Of a stretch of DNA of 64,000 bases, positions 20,301 through 29,892 are shown piece after piece. Each line of letters begins with the position of its first letter. Position 1 is the stretch's first letter. This DNA comes from Vibrio comitans (GTDB taxonomy: Bacteria > Pseudomonadota > Gammaproteobacteria > Enterobacterales > Vibrionaceae): NCBI GenBank assembly GCA_024346835.1, contig AP024866.1:2232001-2296000 (forward strand), written 5' to 3'. Made by a program: the position numbers and the translations under genes. The notes under the pieces were generated by a model that ran no database searches, was not told where the DNA came from, and was given only the letters and a program-made list of their open reading frames with translations.

Positions 20301-22728
20301 TTTCATTTGCCAGCATGTCCAAACCTACCGCAGAGCTCTCCACTAGCACCCATTCTATTTCTGGATAGCTATCCATTAACGTTGGCGTGTTAGAGGCACC
20401 GCGCTGTGCACCAACACGCCTCCCTTTCATATTTCCTAAACCGTGCCCGTAATCTAAGCCCGTCCGGCCCGCCACGGCAAGCTGATCAGTAAACAATGGC
20501 AATGTCGTATTGTAGTCATAAGACATCGTCCTATTCTCCATAGCCGCTGATACCATGATCACCTGCTGTTGTTCTACAATTTCAACCGTCTCTTGCCATG
20601 AGCCTACAAGCAGAGGCTCAAACCTAACGCCAACCTTATTGCTCATATCTTGCAAAATATCGGCAATAATGCCCCTGTACTCTCCATTTTGTACCCCTTC
20701 GTAAGGTAACGCTGCAGGATCAATGCCCACAGTTACCACGGGATTTTTCTCAATCCAATTTAACTCCTGCGGTGTTAGGTTCAGTGAGTAGACTTGTAAA
20801 TTGGATCGTTCGTAAATACTGCGAATGCGCTCATAATCTATCGAGCTGAAATCTTCAAATATGCTCAGCGGGGGAATGTAATTTTGATTGAAAGAGGCAC
20901 TGTTTTGCAGCTGAGAATAAATGGTCAAAGTCCCAAGGGAAGTCTGCTCAAGGCCATCTCCTTCTATGAGTGGCTTAGATAAGGAAATCAGCCCTTGTCG
21001 GCTAAATTGGTCGACTTTCTTCAGATTGCGGCCAGCTTTTATGTAATTCACAACTTGATTGGGGTTATCACCGATTTGAAGAGTGATAGCCTCAAACCCA
21101 TCAGAAAAGTTAAATGCCTCGAACACCTTTTCAATGAGTTCAACACGATCAACGGAAACCAAATAAGCCACTATTTCCGTCATCAAAGCCCCACTTTGCG
21201 CTTTGCCTTGAAAATCAGCGTTTTCATACAATTTTTCGAGACGACGATATTTGGCACTTCTTTTCAGCTTACTCAGTTCAGCATTAAACTTTTCACGTAG
21301 TAAGGGATCTCGAAAGGCGATTCTTAGTGGCACATGAAAACGTGTATTGTGTTCATGAGTTGTATTGAGCTTTGATTTACCACCAGCCCTATTTAAATAA
21401 ACCGACAACTCCCTTGAATCTAACAATAAGTAATCCACTTCGTTAGCTTCCAGGTCATCAATAGCACGTGCTATATCTATGTACCGTTTATCAATATCTC
21501 GGTTAAATCTCTTATTTAATAAACCGATAGCCTGAGCAATAACAGCGTCATCCGAGCCTAAAACGCTACCGATTGATTTGTTATAATCATTGAGTTCGAC
21601 CTTTTCACCTGCACGCGATACCAGGCGGTACTCTTGGGAAAGATAAGGTTCAGAATAAAACAGCCCTTCATTGGCTTGGCTAGCTAGACCGTCATCACTG
21701 ATAATTTGCGTCGTGACAAAATCCATATCATCACTAACCAACTTCTTCGAATAGTCAAAATTCGGGTCTCCGGGTAACAGTTTTCCATTCTCATACCCCA
21801 TAGATTCAAACAAGTGCTGCAAAATTGAAAACTCCAACCCAACAGCAGAATCTGATGTAAACATGTAGGGGATTCGATTGAAGTAGGTAAACCCATCGAG
21901 TCTATTTTTATAGGGTTCATTGTCGAACCAATGCGCCATAATGTCGTTCTGAATATCATAAGGCATGCTATTCAATGACTTATTAATGATTGAGAGCAAT
22001 TGCGTTGCCTCTGGGTGCACCGCCATTTGCAATCGCATGCCGTACAGCTCTCTTGTTGGTCGAGCCGGTTTTATATTTTTAAGATGAAGCCCTTTAATCA
22101 GCCTTTGGGAGGATACTTTTTCTCCTACATACGCTTTTACTACCCCATTGTTAAGGGCAGTCAGCGCGTCTCGGTCATTATTAAAGTATTGAATATCAAG
22201 GTCATAACTTTGTGTCAAAAGATAGCGATCTATGGCGCTTCCTTTAATGACAGCAAGCTTCAATGCGGAGGCATCATTGGGTTCCATTGTACGTACTAAG
22301 GCATCGTTAACATTAGTGAATACAAAATAATGGTAAGGAAGGTAAGGTATTGAGTAGTTTAGATTCAGTTTTGACTGTTCAAAGTTGAACGTCATAGGAT
22401 AAAGATCCAAACTTTCATCTTGAATTCCGCGATAGCCTGCTTCAAGCGAATATATTGGCACTTCGACAAAATCGATATCCGTTGCTTTTTCTATGTACTG
22501 CAAATAATCCTTTACGATGCCAGCATATTCACCGCGATTATTTAGAAACAAAAAAGGGTAATGGCTCTCAAAGACCGCCACGTTTACCTTTTGTCCCTCT
22601 CTAAGCCAAGCCTGCTCTTCTTCTGTAAATTCAATCTCAGCATAAACCACCGATGAAAATAACGCCCCAATAAATACAGAGAAACACAGCGTTATTGTCT
22701 TAATAAATGGCAGGACGGTAGTTTTCAA
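17341..22728 (-). CDS. Giant BvgS/EvgS-like hybrid histidine kinase
   Basis: 1795 residues. Signal peptide (1-30); solute-binding-like (SBP_bac_3) domains near 35-270, 280-500 (divergent) and 663-885; a poorly recognised segment near 510-660; transmembrane helix near 891-909; PAS near 929-1045; HisKA with phospho-accepting His1072 ([11 protein letters not shown]); HATPase with DTGIGI and GGTGLGLSI; a degenerate receiver near 1305-1430 lacking clear acidic and Asp motifs; a full receiver with Asp1498 (LMDIQMPV); and an HPt domain with His1644 ([13 protein letters not shown]). It senses a periplasmic ligand and relays phosphate, most simply to the HD-GYP regulator encoded next. TTG start at 22728, as no ATG or GTG fits. 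Confidence 0.9.
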   Translation of the reverse strand: MKTTVLPFIKTITLCFSVFIGALFSSVVYAEIEFTEEEQAWLREGQKVNVAVFESHYPFLFLNNRGEYAGIVKDYLQYIEKATDIDFVEVPIYSLEAGYRGIQDESLDLYPMTFNFEQSKLNLNYSIPYLPYHYFVFTNVNDALVRTMEPNDASALKLAVIKGSAIDRYLLTQSYDLDIQYFNNDRDALTALNNGVVKAYVGEKVSSQRLIKGLHLKNIKPARPTRELYGMRLQMAVHPEATQLLSIINKSLNSMPYDIQNDIMAHWFDNEPYKNRLDGFTYFNRIPYMFTSDSAVGLEFSILQHLFESMGYENGKLLPGDPNFDYSKKLVSDDMDFVTTQIISDDGLASQANEGLFYSEPYLSQEYRLVSRAGEKVELNDYNKSIGSVLGSDDAVIAQAIGLLNKRFNRDIDKRYIDIARAIDDLEANEVDYLLLDSRELSVYLNRAGGKSKLNTTHEHNTRFHVPLRIAFRDPLLREKFNAELSKLKRSAKYRRLEKLYENADFQGKAQSGALMTEIVAYLVSVDRVELIEKVFEAFNFSDGFEAITLQIGDNPNQVVNYIKAGRNLKKVDQFSRQGLISLSKPLIEGDGLEQTSLGTLTIYSQLQNSASFNQNYIPPLSIFEDFSSIDYERIRSIYERSNLQVYSLNLTPQELNWIEKNPVVTVGIDPAALPYEGVQNGEYRGIIADILQDMSNKVGVRFEPLLVGSWQETVEIVEQQQVIMVSAAMENRTMSYDYNTTLPLFTDQLAVAGRTGLDYGHGLGNMKGRRVGAQRGASNTPTLMDSYPEIEWVLVESSAVGLDMLANEKIDGYVDTTYVINYIFNEHSYRNLSIVDRLNFTVTPTFHVRKSDPILSSIVTKAVRSISASEKQKIINNWASSRVVEKIDYRTMLMISGFSFVVFLVFYLSNRKLKKQVAATTEAQKEVLASRNQLFDILNTSSIAVVIVQNERIAYSNTRALEQFKLSSDDSYGYFISRIYADAVDRENVYQELALHGKIVDREMVFQREDETLFTALCSYYQIDYLDAPAVLFWSYDISEIKNLNKELADAIVAANIANQTKSDFLANMSHEIRTPMNAIIGMSYLALEGNLNSKARNYISKVHQSAQSLLLIINDILDISKIESGKLDLEQRPFSLKDTLRDIANILSFRIAEKNVDFIFNIDRSIPRMVIGDELRLSQVLINLGNNATKFTDKGEILISLEAKPIKGREEFYCYHFAVQDTGIGIAPDKLNRLFESFQQADASTTREYGGTGLGLSISKQIIELMGGRIWVDSELGIGSTFHFEVELKVATNANRLHQQALNDMSDFNNKSLWVLESSEKAVNALHNALVDIDIATSIADDFSSLLTALKESKEEQPVVYVSDIALSKDVVAFQQQLQQLKQIARVILSSANEDRVTLARELGIEILPRPWLPFEFLAQVSGLNLNDEHIAESEDINYEALLRGMRVLLVEDNELNQELVLGLLEPFDLDIDVVGNGMLAVEKARQQDYAIILMDIQMPVLGGYQATEQIREFDKQTPIVAMTANAMVGDEEKATAVGMDDYLAKPIEVARLMTVLVNAAKKHHGRDETTTSPVSTATAVSQQLEEEHLFLAEKGLQTCNQNRALLSKLLKKYLANSSMRVDSFANALHAKDWETAKREIHTLKGTSASIGAMVLTGLCIRYEQQMQSTNPELTLLQVERLHHVLTETETAIEEYLHDSHALKLLNQNSEQSNTAIPSPAYSHEELALQMSELKSLVENYDLQAVDRVQALRAQAPPKELLTLLDTIETALASYQFDAALKTLNDWFELNKS

Positions 22729-22770
22729 AAAAGCACCATAGTGTAATCAGGATATCTGCATAACTATAAT

Positions 22771-22807
22771 ACAAAAAAACCGCTAACTTACTGAAAGTTA
22801 GCGGTTT
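22771..22807 (-). terminator. Rho-independent terminator of gltX
   Basis: Perfect 13-bp stem (22777-22789 with 22795-22807) and five-base loop, followed on the minus strand by seven T. It lies 38 bp past the gltX stop and just upstream of the hybrid kinase start, insulating that gene. Confidence 0.92.
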
Positions 22808-22844
22808 GACTCATTTATATGGCTAAAAAGCCCAAAAGATTTAA

Positions 22845-24272
22845 TTAAGCGTTGGCTTCACGCTGTGCGATAAACTCAAGAGCAAGCTTAATACGAGCGA
22901 TAACGCGCTCTTTGCCAATCAACTCCATCACTGCGTCTACAGACGGAGATTGACCGCCACCAGTAACAGCAACGCGAAGCGGCATGCCGATTTTGCCCAT
23001 GCCGATTTCTAGTTCGTCACATACGGCTTTGATCACGCCTTCTTTGATAGCGTCAGTAGACCAATCTGTCAGTGCTTCAGCCTTAGCTAATGCCAACTCT
23101 AGAGGTCCTTTTGCTACACCGCGTAGGTGCTTCTTCGCAGCGCCTGCTTCAAACTCGCTAAAGTCTTCATAGAAGTAGCGAACTTGCTCAGCGAGTTCAA
23201 CTAGGGTATTGCAACGCTCACCAACTAGTTTGATGACTTCTGTGATTGCAGGACCGTTGTCTGTGTTCAGGTTTTGCTGATCCAAGTGCCATTGTAGGTG
23301 CTTAGCCACGTACTCTGGTTCTGAAGTCTTAATGTAGTGGTTATTCAGCCACAACAATTTGTCAGTATTGAACGCAGAAGCTGATTTAGAGATAGCGTTT
23401 AGGCTAAAGAACTCAGTCATTTCTTCTTTCGAGAAGATCTCTTGGTCACCATGAGACCAACCTAGGCGAACTAGGTAGTTGTTTAGTGCATTCGGCAAGT
23501 AACCTTCATCGCGGTACTGCATTACTGATACAGCGCCATGGCGCTTAGACAGTTTTGCGCCATCATCACCTAGAATCATTGCACAGTGTGCAAAGGTAGG
23601 GACTGGAGCATTCAGTGCTTTGTAGATATTGATCTGACGAGGCGTATTGTTGATATGGTCTTCACCGCGGACTACGTGAGTAATACCCATATCCCAGTCA
23701 TCAACTACAACTACAAAGTTGTATGTTGGCGCGCCATCAGTACGACGAATGATAAGGTCATCCATCTGGTCATTGCCAATCTCAATACGGCCACGGATCT
23801 GGTCTTCGAATACCACGCTACCCTCTTTAGGGTTACGGAAACGTACTACGTAATCATCACCGTCTTTAGCTTCTGCATTTGCTGCAACAACTTTAGGGTG
23901 ATTGGCATCATAGCGAGGTGCTTCTTTGTTTGCTTCTTGTTCAGCACGAATCTCTTCAAGCAACTCTTTTGACGCATAACATTTGTACGCTTTGTCTTCT
24001 GCTAGAAGTTGGTCGATACATTCGTTGTAGCGGTCAAATCGTTTAGATTGGAAGTACGGACCCTCATCCCAATCCAGTCCCATCCACTGCATACCTTCAA
24101 GGATAGCGTCTACTGCTTCTTGAGAGTTACGTTCTAGGTCGGTGTCTTCGATACGCAGTACAAATTCACCACCTTGATTTTTAGCGTAAAGCCAAGAATA
24201 AAGTGCAGTACGTGCACCACCTACGTGCAGGAAGCCAGTTGGGCTTGGGGCAAAACGAGTTTTTACCGTCAT
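22845..24272 (-). CDS. gltX: Glutamate-tRNA ligase
   Basis: 475-residue class I aminoacyl-tRNA synthetase that charges tRNA-Glu. The HIGH-equivalent lies in [19 protein letters not shown] and the KMSKS-equivalent is KLSKRHG. The frame extends 30 codons upstream, but ATG 24272 gives [13 protein letters not shown], matching the family N-terminus, and is preceded by AAAGG. Length agrees with E. coli GltX (471). Single gene with its own terminator. Confidence 0.97.
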   Translation of the reverse strand: MTVKTRFAPSPTGFLHVGGARTALYSWLYAKNQGGEFVLRIEDTDLERNSQEAVDAILEGMQWMGLDWDEGPYFQSKRFDRYNECIDQLLAEDKAYKCYASKELLEEIRAEQEANKEAPRYDANHPKVVAANAEAKDGDDYVVRFRNPKEGSVVFEDQIRGRIEIGNDQMDDLIIRRTDGAPTYNFVVVVDDWDMGITHVVRGEDHINNTPRQINIYKALNAPVPTFAHCAMILGDDGAKLSKRHGAVSVMQYRDEGYLPNALNNYLVRLGWSHGDQEIFSKEEMTEFFSLNAISKSASAFNTDKLLWLNNHYIKTSEPEYVAKHLQWHLDQQNLNTDNGPAITEVIKLVGERCNTLVELAEQVRYFYEDFSEFEAGAAKKHLRGVAKGPLELALAKAEALTDWSTDAIKEGVIKAVCDELEIGMGKIGMPLRVAVTGGGQSPSVDAVMELIGKERVIARIKLALEFIAQREANA

Positions 24273-24419
24273 TGAATTTACCTTTAACAGTCCAGTCGCT
24301 TGGATAAGCGTAAAATTTGTCGCTATTTTAGCACCGAAGTACAAATGTACAACGAGATCCAACTGAAACTAGTTAAAGAGGGGAATATAGAGTGAAATTC
24401 AAGATAGTGAAGCGAGGGC

Positions 24420-24463
24420 GGGGAGTATTTGAAATAACCAATGTAGCTTTGCAGATACTCCCC
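24420..24463. other. Long-loop hairpin downstream of a small membrane peptide gene
   Basis: Perfect 9-bp inverted repeat GGGGAGTAT (24420-24428) with ATACTCCCC (24455-24463) and a 26-base loop. No T-tract on either strand, so a terminator or mRNA-stabilising role is only a guess. It sits just past the stop of the 34-residue peptide gene. Confidence 0.4.
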
Positions 24464-24476
24464 TAGCTTAGAGTAT

Positions 24477-24581
24477 TCATAATATGAAACTTACTACGCA
24501 GATTAGTGAGGCTAGTGAAAATAGAGCGATACGGCTGATAAGACCAAATTCAGAATGTTCAATCATAGATGGGTGATGCAT
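24477..24581 (-). CDS. Predicted 34-residue single-span membrane peptide
   Basis: Short reading frame from ATG 24581, preceded by AAGGAAA with about five bases spacing, a good ribosome binding site. The peptide has a polar start (MHHPSMIEHSEFG) and a hydrophobic stretch of about 20 residues (SRIALFSLASLICVVSFIL at the end), the plan of YnhF-like bacterial membrane peptides, though I cannot establish homology. It sits alone in a 600-bp gap between gltX and a divergent DUF2797 gene, with a hairpin after the stop. Function unknown; real coding status needs conservation evidence. Confidence 0.5.
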   Translation of the reverse strand: MHHPSMIEHSEFGLISRIALFSLASLICVVSFIL

Positions 24582-24881
24582 AAGCTTTCCTTGTTTACGT
24601 TTAACACCCCTTCAATATGCGCCATCTAACCGCCCTTAACAACACCAATGTTTCATTAATATGACACATTGCAATATTACCTCCAATAAAGTGAGCTACG
24701 TCACGCTTTTGCATAGTAATAAGCAGCTGTAATATGCAACCATCAGAAACAAAGAGTAACAAAATCAGTAATTAAAACACCTAAACTCGCCATAAAAAAC
24801 TTTACGATCACAGTCACAATTTAGTTAGGTATACTAAGAATAAGACTCCATCGGTTGCGAATTACAAAGGAAAACGCAAGC

Positions 24882-25706
24882 ATGACTCAATTAATTGGCC
24901 ATATCCGCAAGATGACTTCCGCTCTACAGGATGGACAAGTCACCTATCAATTACCATTAGATGATCAGTTACTTGATCTGATGCCCTTAATTGGTAAGCA
25001 ACTTATTTTGGAGCATTCTGGCAATATCCACTGTCAAGAGTGTGGCAAGAAAACTAAGAAAAGCTATTCACAAGGCTTTTGCTACCCTTGCATGACCAAG
25101 CTTGCCAAATGCGATATGTGCATAATGAAACCAGAGACCTGCCATTTTGATCAAGGTACCTGTCGAGAACCGCAATGGGGAGAAGACAATTGTTTTGTCC
25201 CTCACTACGTCTATTTGGCCAATACTACGGCCATAAAGGTAGGTATTACTCGCCATACACAAATACCTACGCGCTGGATTGATCAGGGAGCTAACCAAGC
25301 CTTGCCGATTTTTAAGGTCAGTTCTCGCCTTCAATCGGGTTTAGTAGAAACTGCATTAAAAGAGTTTATTTCCGATAAAACAAATTGGCGTAACATGCTC
25401 AAAGGAAAAGCAGAAAGCATAGATCTAAAGCAAAGGTCACAAGAACTCATTCCTCAAATAGAAGAAAAGCTATCAGAGCTTCAACTTAGATTCGGTGCTG
25501 ATGCTATTGAGCGCCTAGACGCTGACGTTGTTGAGATTGACTACCCTGTTACCGAATATCCAACCAAGATCAGCTCTTTAAACTTTGATAAAACGCCTCG
25601 ATTAGGTGGCACTCTACTTGGCATCAAGGGCCAATACTTATACTTCGATACTGGTGTGATCAACCTGCGTAAGTTCACTTCATACGAAATTACAGCCGAG
25701 TATTAA
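24882..25706 (+). CDS. DUF2797 family protein with Cys-rich N-terminus
   Basis: 274 residues, cytoplasmic, no signal peptide. Around residues 50-100 is a cluster of cysteines (CQECGKK, CYPC, CDMCIM, C-H, C) that looks like a zinc-binding module. It is followed by HYVYLANTTAIKVGIT and a downstream Arg-Trp (TRWIDQGA), a spacing reminiscent of GIY-YIG-type nuclease cores (Y-x-Y..., KxGxT, R). The C-terminal half has a helical segment and the closing GTLLGIKGQYLYFDTGVINLR. ATG 24882 is preferred over the upstream TTG because of AAAGGAAAA. Biochemical function is not known to me; neighbours give no clue. Confidence 0.75.
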   Translation: MTQLIGHIRKMTSALQDGQVTYQLPLDDQLLDLMPLIGKQLILEHSGNIHCQECGKKTKKSYSQGFCYPCMTKLAKCDMCIMKPETCHFDQGTCREPQWGEDNCFVPHYVYLANTTAIKVGITRHTQIPTRWIDQGANQALPIFKVSSRLQSGLVETALKEFISDKTNWRNMLKGKAESIDLKQRSQELIPQIEEKLSELQLRFGADAIERLDADVVEIDYPVTEYPTKISSLNFDKTPRLGGTLLGIKGQYLYFDTGVINLRKFTSYEITAEY

Positions 25707-25740
25707 AAACAAAAAAGCCGAGCTGACAATCCAGCTCGGC
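25706..25740 (-). terminator. Rho-independent terminator of the KdgM-like porin gene
   Basis: 9-bp GC-rich stem (25717-25725 with 25732-25740); T-run (TTTTTTGTTTTT) on the minus strand only. Lies 72 bp past the stop of the porin gene, and abuts the stop of the convergent DUF2797 gene. Confidence 0.85.
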
Positions 25741-25812
25741 AAATCAAACAATTAACACCCTTCCATGTGCTTTTTGGGCGAAAAAGGTAAACGCCCTATG
25801 AGGAAATAAAAC

Positions 25813-26526
25813 TTAGAAACCGTAAGAGGCACCAAATACGAAGGCATTGTTCGTCATGCTGTCACCTTGCGCATTATCAAGACCATTTGCTTGGCTACGG
25901 AACTCGAAGTATGGCTGAACGCCGTTACGTGTCCAAGTAGCACGGATCTCGTGATCCATAGTCTCACCTTCAATCATGTAAACGTTGTTGTAGCTTAGAG
26001 CAAGATCCATATCGGCAAAGTCATAAGCAATGCGGTTATCCATGCGGTAATCTGTATCAGCATCAGCATCAGTTGCATCAATATGAGCACGGGTACGGTT
26101 GCTAATAGAAAGGCCGTTATCAAAGTTATAACCAATCTTAATTAGTGGACGGTATTGAATAGATTCGCCCGCAGAAATCAAATGTTGGTAACCAGCAGCA
26201 ACCCATAAACCATCGGTAATATTGAATGATTGCTCACCACCAACAGTAATTGCTGGGGTATTATTGCCATCGGTAGGAAGACCACCTGTTTCAGCCGCTG
26301 ATTGCCCAACAAGCTCACCTAGCTGAATACCATCAAACTCGGTATAAAGAGTCAAGCCACCTAAACTGTTTTCAAAAGTATGTCCCGCTTCTAGCGTCGA
26401 TGTTGATTTTGAGCCGTGGATACGGCCGTCATCGTGAAACTGAACATTACCCGTCACGTAAGAAGATGCGAATGCTGGAGAAGAAACAGCCAATGCCAGT
26501 GCACTTAACCCGATAACTTTTTTCAT
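25813..26526 (-). CDS. KdgM-family oligogalacturonate-type outer membrane porin
   Basis: 237 residues: signal peptide MKKVIGLSALALAVSSPAFA, then a 12-strand-like barrel of alternating residues ending in the outer-membrane signature ...FGASYGF. Features shared with KdgM: the charged early segment, repeated YEFRYxY-like strands (here PYFEFRSQ and MDNRIAYDF) and the small size. KdgM porins admit acidic oligosaccharides such as oligogalacturonates. ATG 26526 is chosen over a TTG seven codons upstream because it starts the signal peptide. Alone between two terminators; a long upstream region with a CRP-like site suggests catabolite control. Confidence 0.75.
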   Translation of the reverse strand: MKKVIGLSALALAVSSPAFASSYVTGNVQFHDDGRIHGSKSTSTLEAGHTFENSLGGLTLYTEFDGIQLGELVGQSAAETGGLPTDGNNTPAITVGGEQSFNITDGLWVAAGYQHLISAGESIQYRPLIKIGYNFDNGLSISNRTRAHIDATDADADTDYRMDNRIAYDFADMDLALSYNNVYMIEGETMDHEIRATWTRNGVQPYFEFRSQANGLDNAQGDSMTNNAFVFGASYGF

Positions 26527-27074
26527 TTTAATACCTACATTTATCAAACTAGAATTTATTGAGAGCCTTAATTAATAAGCCCTTTTATTGATTTCCTTGG
26601 TATCCCTTCTAACACCAAGGACAAATCCTTTTTAGTAGAGCTTCAATTTCAATACTGCTTTGAACATCTACAACGTCTCCATGACTTAGGTGCATCCTGA
26701 TGCAGTTAATTCGCAAAGAAAAATAAAGCCATCAACAGTGCGACACGTATCACATCATGCTGCTTTATAAAAAAAGAGAAAGTTAATTAAATCAATACAA
26801 ACAACAAGTTATCGGATATGTAAATTTTGGAGAGAATTCAACAACAAATAAAAAAGCAGACAAAGATCACAAGAAAAGCGCTATTTAGCCAAGAAGTATG
26901 GGACTTGCGTCAAAACAGATTTAGATAAATTAGGGAGGGTTTAGTGATTGAAACAACAAAAAGTGATAATAATCACAGTATGTAGCGGTAGTTATACTGC
27001 GATCAAAACAGACAAATTAAATATCAATGGAGAATTGAGTTGGTACAAAGAGGTATTTTCACGATAAAAATAAA
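26527..27074. other. Long non-coding region upstream of the KdgM-like porin
   Basis: About 550 bp of AT-rich sequence. Holds a CRP-like site (26739-26754) and a possible 13-codon frame 26944-26985 with an AGGGAGG ribosome site. Nothing else recognised; a long 5' leader or regulatory region is likely. Confidence 0.45.
26739..26754. promoter_or_regulatory. CRP-like binding site upstream of the KdgM-like porin
   Basis: TGCGA, six bases, TCACA: one mismatch to the 10 core positions of the E. coli-type CRP consensus. Lies 213 bp upstream of the porin start codon; direct evidence of a promoter nearby is lacking. Confidence 0.4.
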
Positions 27075-27110
27075 GCCCCTCAATACTCAACATGAAAAGT
27101 ACCAAGGAGC
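27066..27110 (-). terminator. Probable terminator of the DUF2799-like lipoprotein gene
   Basis: 13-bp stem with four G-U pairs (27075-27087 with 27098-27110), followed on the minus strand by TTTATTTTTATC. Twenty bases past the stop codon. Confidence 0.65.
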
Positions 27111-27129
27111 CTCAAACCACTCGATGACA

Positions 27130-27501
27130 TTAAGGATAACGTCCCTCACTATCACTAAAGATATATCTTTCATAACCTAGCTTCATTTGTTCAGCGATTA
27201 GTGCTTCGTCAGGAAGTCCGCTGCACTGCCCTTTATATCTATTACCCCAGGTACCGTACTCGTAGGCTTGTACTGGGTTACAGAATTTCTGTTTTCCTTG
27301 CTCAAAACCAGCCACGTACTCGGTGTATTCACCCTCTTTGACCATTTCGAGATCAAAGCGCTGCTCTAGGTTACCTGTGGTTTGCATCGGCAAGCCCTTT
27401 GCACCTTGCTTATAACCTATCTCTTGCCAAGAAGAGTTAGATGGCGTTGCTGCACATGCTGTCAACAAGCTGATACATACAACAGTTAATAGTAATCTCA
27501 T
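27130..27501 (-). CDS. Small lipoprotein, DUF2799-like
   Basis: 123 residues with a lipoprotein signal (MRLLLTVVCISLLTAC, lipobox LTAC, Cys16), so it should be anchored in the envelope. The mature part has two G-x-x-Q/E-G turns (IGYKQGAKG, VAGFEQGKQKFC) and conserved-looking CNPVQAYEYG, resembling DUF2799 lipoproteins. ATG 27501 follows GAGAGGAACTT; an in-frame start five codons earlier is less likely. Function unknown. Separated from yccT-like gene by about 100 bp. Confidence 0.6.
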   Translation of the reverse strand: MRLLLTVVCISLLTACAATPSNSSWQEIGYKQGAKGLPMQTTGNLEQRFDLEMVKEGEYTEYVAGFEQGKQKFCNPVQAYEYGTWGNRYKGQCSGLPDEALIAEQMKLGYERYIFSDSEGRYP

Positions 27502-27603
27502 AAGTTCCTCTCTCAATCACAAAAGTGATGTCTACCCATTGACCACCCTCTATACGGTAGAAAGAGAAACTGAAGATTAAATTTCAGACGAGAAAGAACT
27601 TTT

Positions 27604-28227
27604 CTACTTGAGGTTCTGCATTGCCCATTGCATAAATTGTTGTTGTTCGTCTCGAGAAAGCTCAGAGAATTGGGTCTTTATGTCTTCTGATACAGCTACT
27701 CCATTCGCTGAAGGTACAGCAGAAGCAGTAACTGCAGCCGTTGTCGACGCAGTTCCAGCATCAACTAATTTATTATATGAAACGACTTGTTTTTCATAGT
27801 CATTGAAACCTTGAAAACCACTTTTTGGTATCACAACTAAATCAAAATCTACAGGTTCACCCGAGCCATTAGTCAAAGCAAACGTAGGTGACTTATCAAA
27901 CTTGTTTGCTTCTTCAATTGTGCGCATCTTTTTGTAGGAAAGCTGATAACTATCCTCATCTGCAGCTTCAAATGTCATCAACATTAAGCTCGAATCAAAT
28001 TTACGGCGCTTACCGTCTTCAAAAACAATTTGGCCAATGGTTACGCCAATTTGGTTACTTCCTTCGCCGATTTTTATCTGGTCAACATCGGTGAAGATAC
28101 CGTTGTCCACCGCCTTACTATTAACGACCTGAGGAACTATCTCAGTTTGAAAAGACAACAAACTGTCTGCAAACGCACTAGAACTCATTAAAAGACCAGT
28201 AACTAGGGCTAAACATGACTTTTTCAT
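27604..28227 (-). CDS. DUF2057 (YccT-family) periplasmic protein
   Basis: 207 residues. Signal peptide MKKSCLALVTGLLMSSSAFA; mature domain with DUF2057 features: early LLSFQTEIVPQVVNSK, a mid-region VFEDGKRRKFDSSLMLMTF, and a C-terminal helical tail ending QQQFMQWAMQNLK. E. coli YccT, a member of this family, dampens curli production; the role here is not shown. ATG 28227 begins the signal peptide, so the 28 codons open upstream are ignored. Follows a porin gene but is separated by a strong hairpin. Confidence 0.75.
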   Translation of the reverse strand: MKKSCLALVTGLLMSSSAFADSLLSFQTEIVPQVVNSKAVDNGIFTDVDQIKIGEGSNQIGVTIGQIVFEDGKRRKFDSSLMLMTFEAADEDSYQLSYKKMRTIEEANKFDKSPTFALTNGSGEPVDFDLVVIPKSGFQGFNDYEKQVVSYNKLVDAGTASTTAAVTASAVPSANGVAVSEDIKTQFSELSRDEQQQFMQWAMQNLK

Positions 28228-28254
28228 AAAAATAATTCCTAAAATTCTAATGAC

Positions 28255-28279
28255 AATAAGGGCGCTGAGCGCCCTTATT
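28255..28279 (-). terminator. Hairpin terminator of the porin gene
   Basis: Perfect 11-bp stem (28255-28265 with 28269-28279) and three-base loop, with only a weak T-tract. Thirteen bases past the porin stop and 28 bp before the DUF2057 start, so some read-through may express both. Confidence 0.7.
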
Positions 28280-28291
28280 AAATTGACTGAA

Positions 28292-29413
28292 TTAGAAGTA
28301 GTATTCAACACCTACTGACACTTCTACGAAGTCTTCTGACTTCCAACGCAAATCTGTAGAATCCGTCACCTGAACTTTGTCACCAAAGTCTAGAGTACGT
28401 GCACGAGCGTATAGAACGGCTGACGGATCAACGAAGTATAGAACCTGACCTGAGATGACGTTATCGTCGGTATTATCGATAGTTTGACCATCGCGCTCTA
28501 ACTCAAAGTTCATCGCGTACGCTAGTTTGTACTGCCAGTCACCTGTAGTGTAGATAAGACCTGTAGACATAGCGCCTTGAGTTTCATCGATGCCAGAAGT
28601 CGTTGATGCTTCCATGTGCTTATACTGAGCAAAGAACGAGATGCCATTTTCAAACCAAGCCTGAATGCCTGCCAAATACGTGTCATTGGTCCAAGTTGTA
28701 CCTTCAGATTCGAAGTTATCATTTCGCTCATAAGCCAAATCAAATTGGAAAGGCCCTACATTGTAGTGCGCTGCACCACCAAACCAGTAATCATCACCCG
28801 CACCTAGAGCGGCTTCGTCACCAGCACCCATCGCTAGGTCAAAAGAAAGCGCATCAAAATATTTAGGCGTATCCCAGCGAATTGTGTTTGATTGACGGTC
28901 TTGATATTTTGCACCACCGATTGAACCACCCCAGTCATACACATCACCCAAACCTGGGTTAGATGCTGGCCAGTCAATCAGTTCGTAGATAGGAGTCAAA
29001 ACACGACCTAGACGAACCTGCCCCATACCTTCACTTTCAAAACCAACGAAAGTATCACGTTCACCAAGACCTGCACCTGAACCACCAAAACTAGGATCTA
29101 CGTAACCACCTTCAATTTGCCATAAGAAGGTCGGGCCAAAATTCTTAAATTGTTTCTTACCACGAAAACCAATACGGGATTCGTTGTTCAACTGCATGCC
29201 ACTTAAGTCATCATCTGTAGCTGAATTACCAGAATCATAATCACGGTACGCCGCTTGCAAAGCGATGATGCCGTAAACTTCGTATGAAAAATCACTCTTT
29301 GTTAAAAATTTTTCTGCAGCATTCTCACCTTGGATACCAGCAGCTAGTGCTGTGCCACTTAATGTAAGACTGGATAACGCGACCGCTACTAATGACTTTT
29401 TGAACAGAGACAT
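28292..29413 (-). CDS. Trimeric outer-membrane porin (Gram-negative porin family)
   Basis: 373 residues. Signal peptide MSLFKKSLVAVALSSLTLSGTALA, then a 16-strand-type barrel with the family features YGIIALQAAYRDYD, NNESRIGFRGKKQF, FVGFESEGMGQVRLGRVLTP (constriction-loop region) and the terminal VGVEYYF. The mature N-terminus carries a 20-residue acidic extension before the first strand. Chitoporins of Vibrio are of this family and the gene lies near a chitobiase, but specificity cannot be read from sequence; a general porin is equally possible. ATG 29413 follows AAGGGG. Confidence 0.8.
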   Translation of the reverse strand: MSLFKKSLVAVALSSLTLSGTALAAGIQGENAAEKFLTKSDFSYEVYGIIALQAAYRDYDSGNSATDDDLSGMQLNNESRIGFRGKKQFKNFGPTFLWQIEGGYVDPSFGGSGAGLGERDTFVGFESEGMGQVRLGRVLTPIYELIDWPASNPGLGDVYDWGGSIGGAKYQDRQSNTIRWDTPKYFDALSFDLAMGAGDEAALGAGDDYWFGGAAHYNVGPFQFDLAYERNDNFESEGTTWTNDTYLAGIQAWFENGISFFAQYKHMEASTTSGIDETQGAMSTGLIYTTGDWQYKLAYAMNFELERDGQTIDNTDDNVISGQVLYFVDPSAVLYARARTLDFGDKVQVTDSTDLRWKSEDFVEVSVGVEYYF

Positions 29414-29892
29414 GAAGGAACCCCTTGTATTTTATAAATTATTTTATTTGTGTAATCAGCACTTCCGGTGCCGTTTTTGTTTACTGGGTTAATTCTTACA
29501 GATTTTTTCAAACACAAAATAAGTACAAGGGATTTGTTTGAACAAGTTCACTATCAAAAAAACTAAAGATAATTAAATCAATGTTTTCAAGTAGTTATAG
29601 AACGTCAAAATCGTCAAATTTAATTAATACCGCAAATATCGATCATTCCAATACTATTTTTAAGTTTGGATCACGAGAAAAACTTGAAGTGCGTCATACT
29701 GGATTTAGATTTCAATTTACAGAAGTTCAAAACAATCACAGAAAATGTGATCTTCGTTTAAGGTAAGCAATTGAAAGGGCAGAAAATAGAGGCTTAAGAC
29801 TTCCCGTTAAATCATTTTTAACGGCAAACCACCCAATCTAAATTAAGAATGTGAATTAAGTTGAGTATTTGGAGAGCGGTCGTTAGCGAAAA
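29414..29892. other. Porin upstream region, no gene recognised
   Basis: About 480 bp, AT-rich, holding the porin promoter region. A perfect hairpin CCGTTAAA (29804-29811) with TTTAACGG (29817-29824) has no T-tract. Short open frames here look like chance. Confidence 0.45.

Noticed and set aside
29581..29766. 61-codon frame upstream of the porin gene
   Set aside because: Low-complexity, AT-rich, no ribosome site or homology cue; probably chance.
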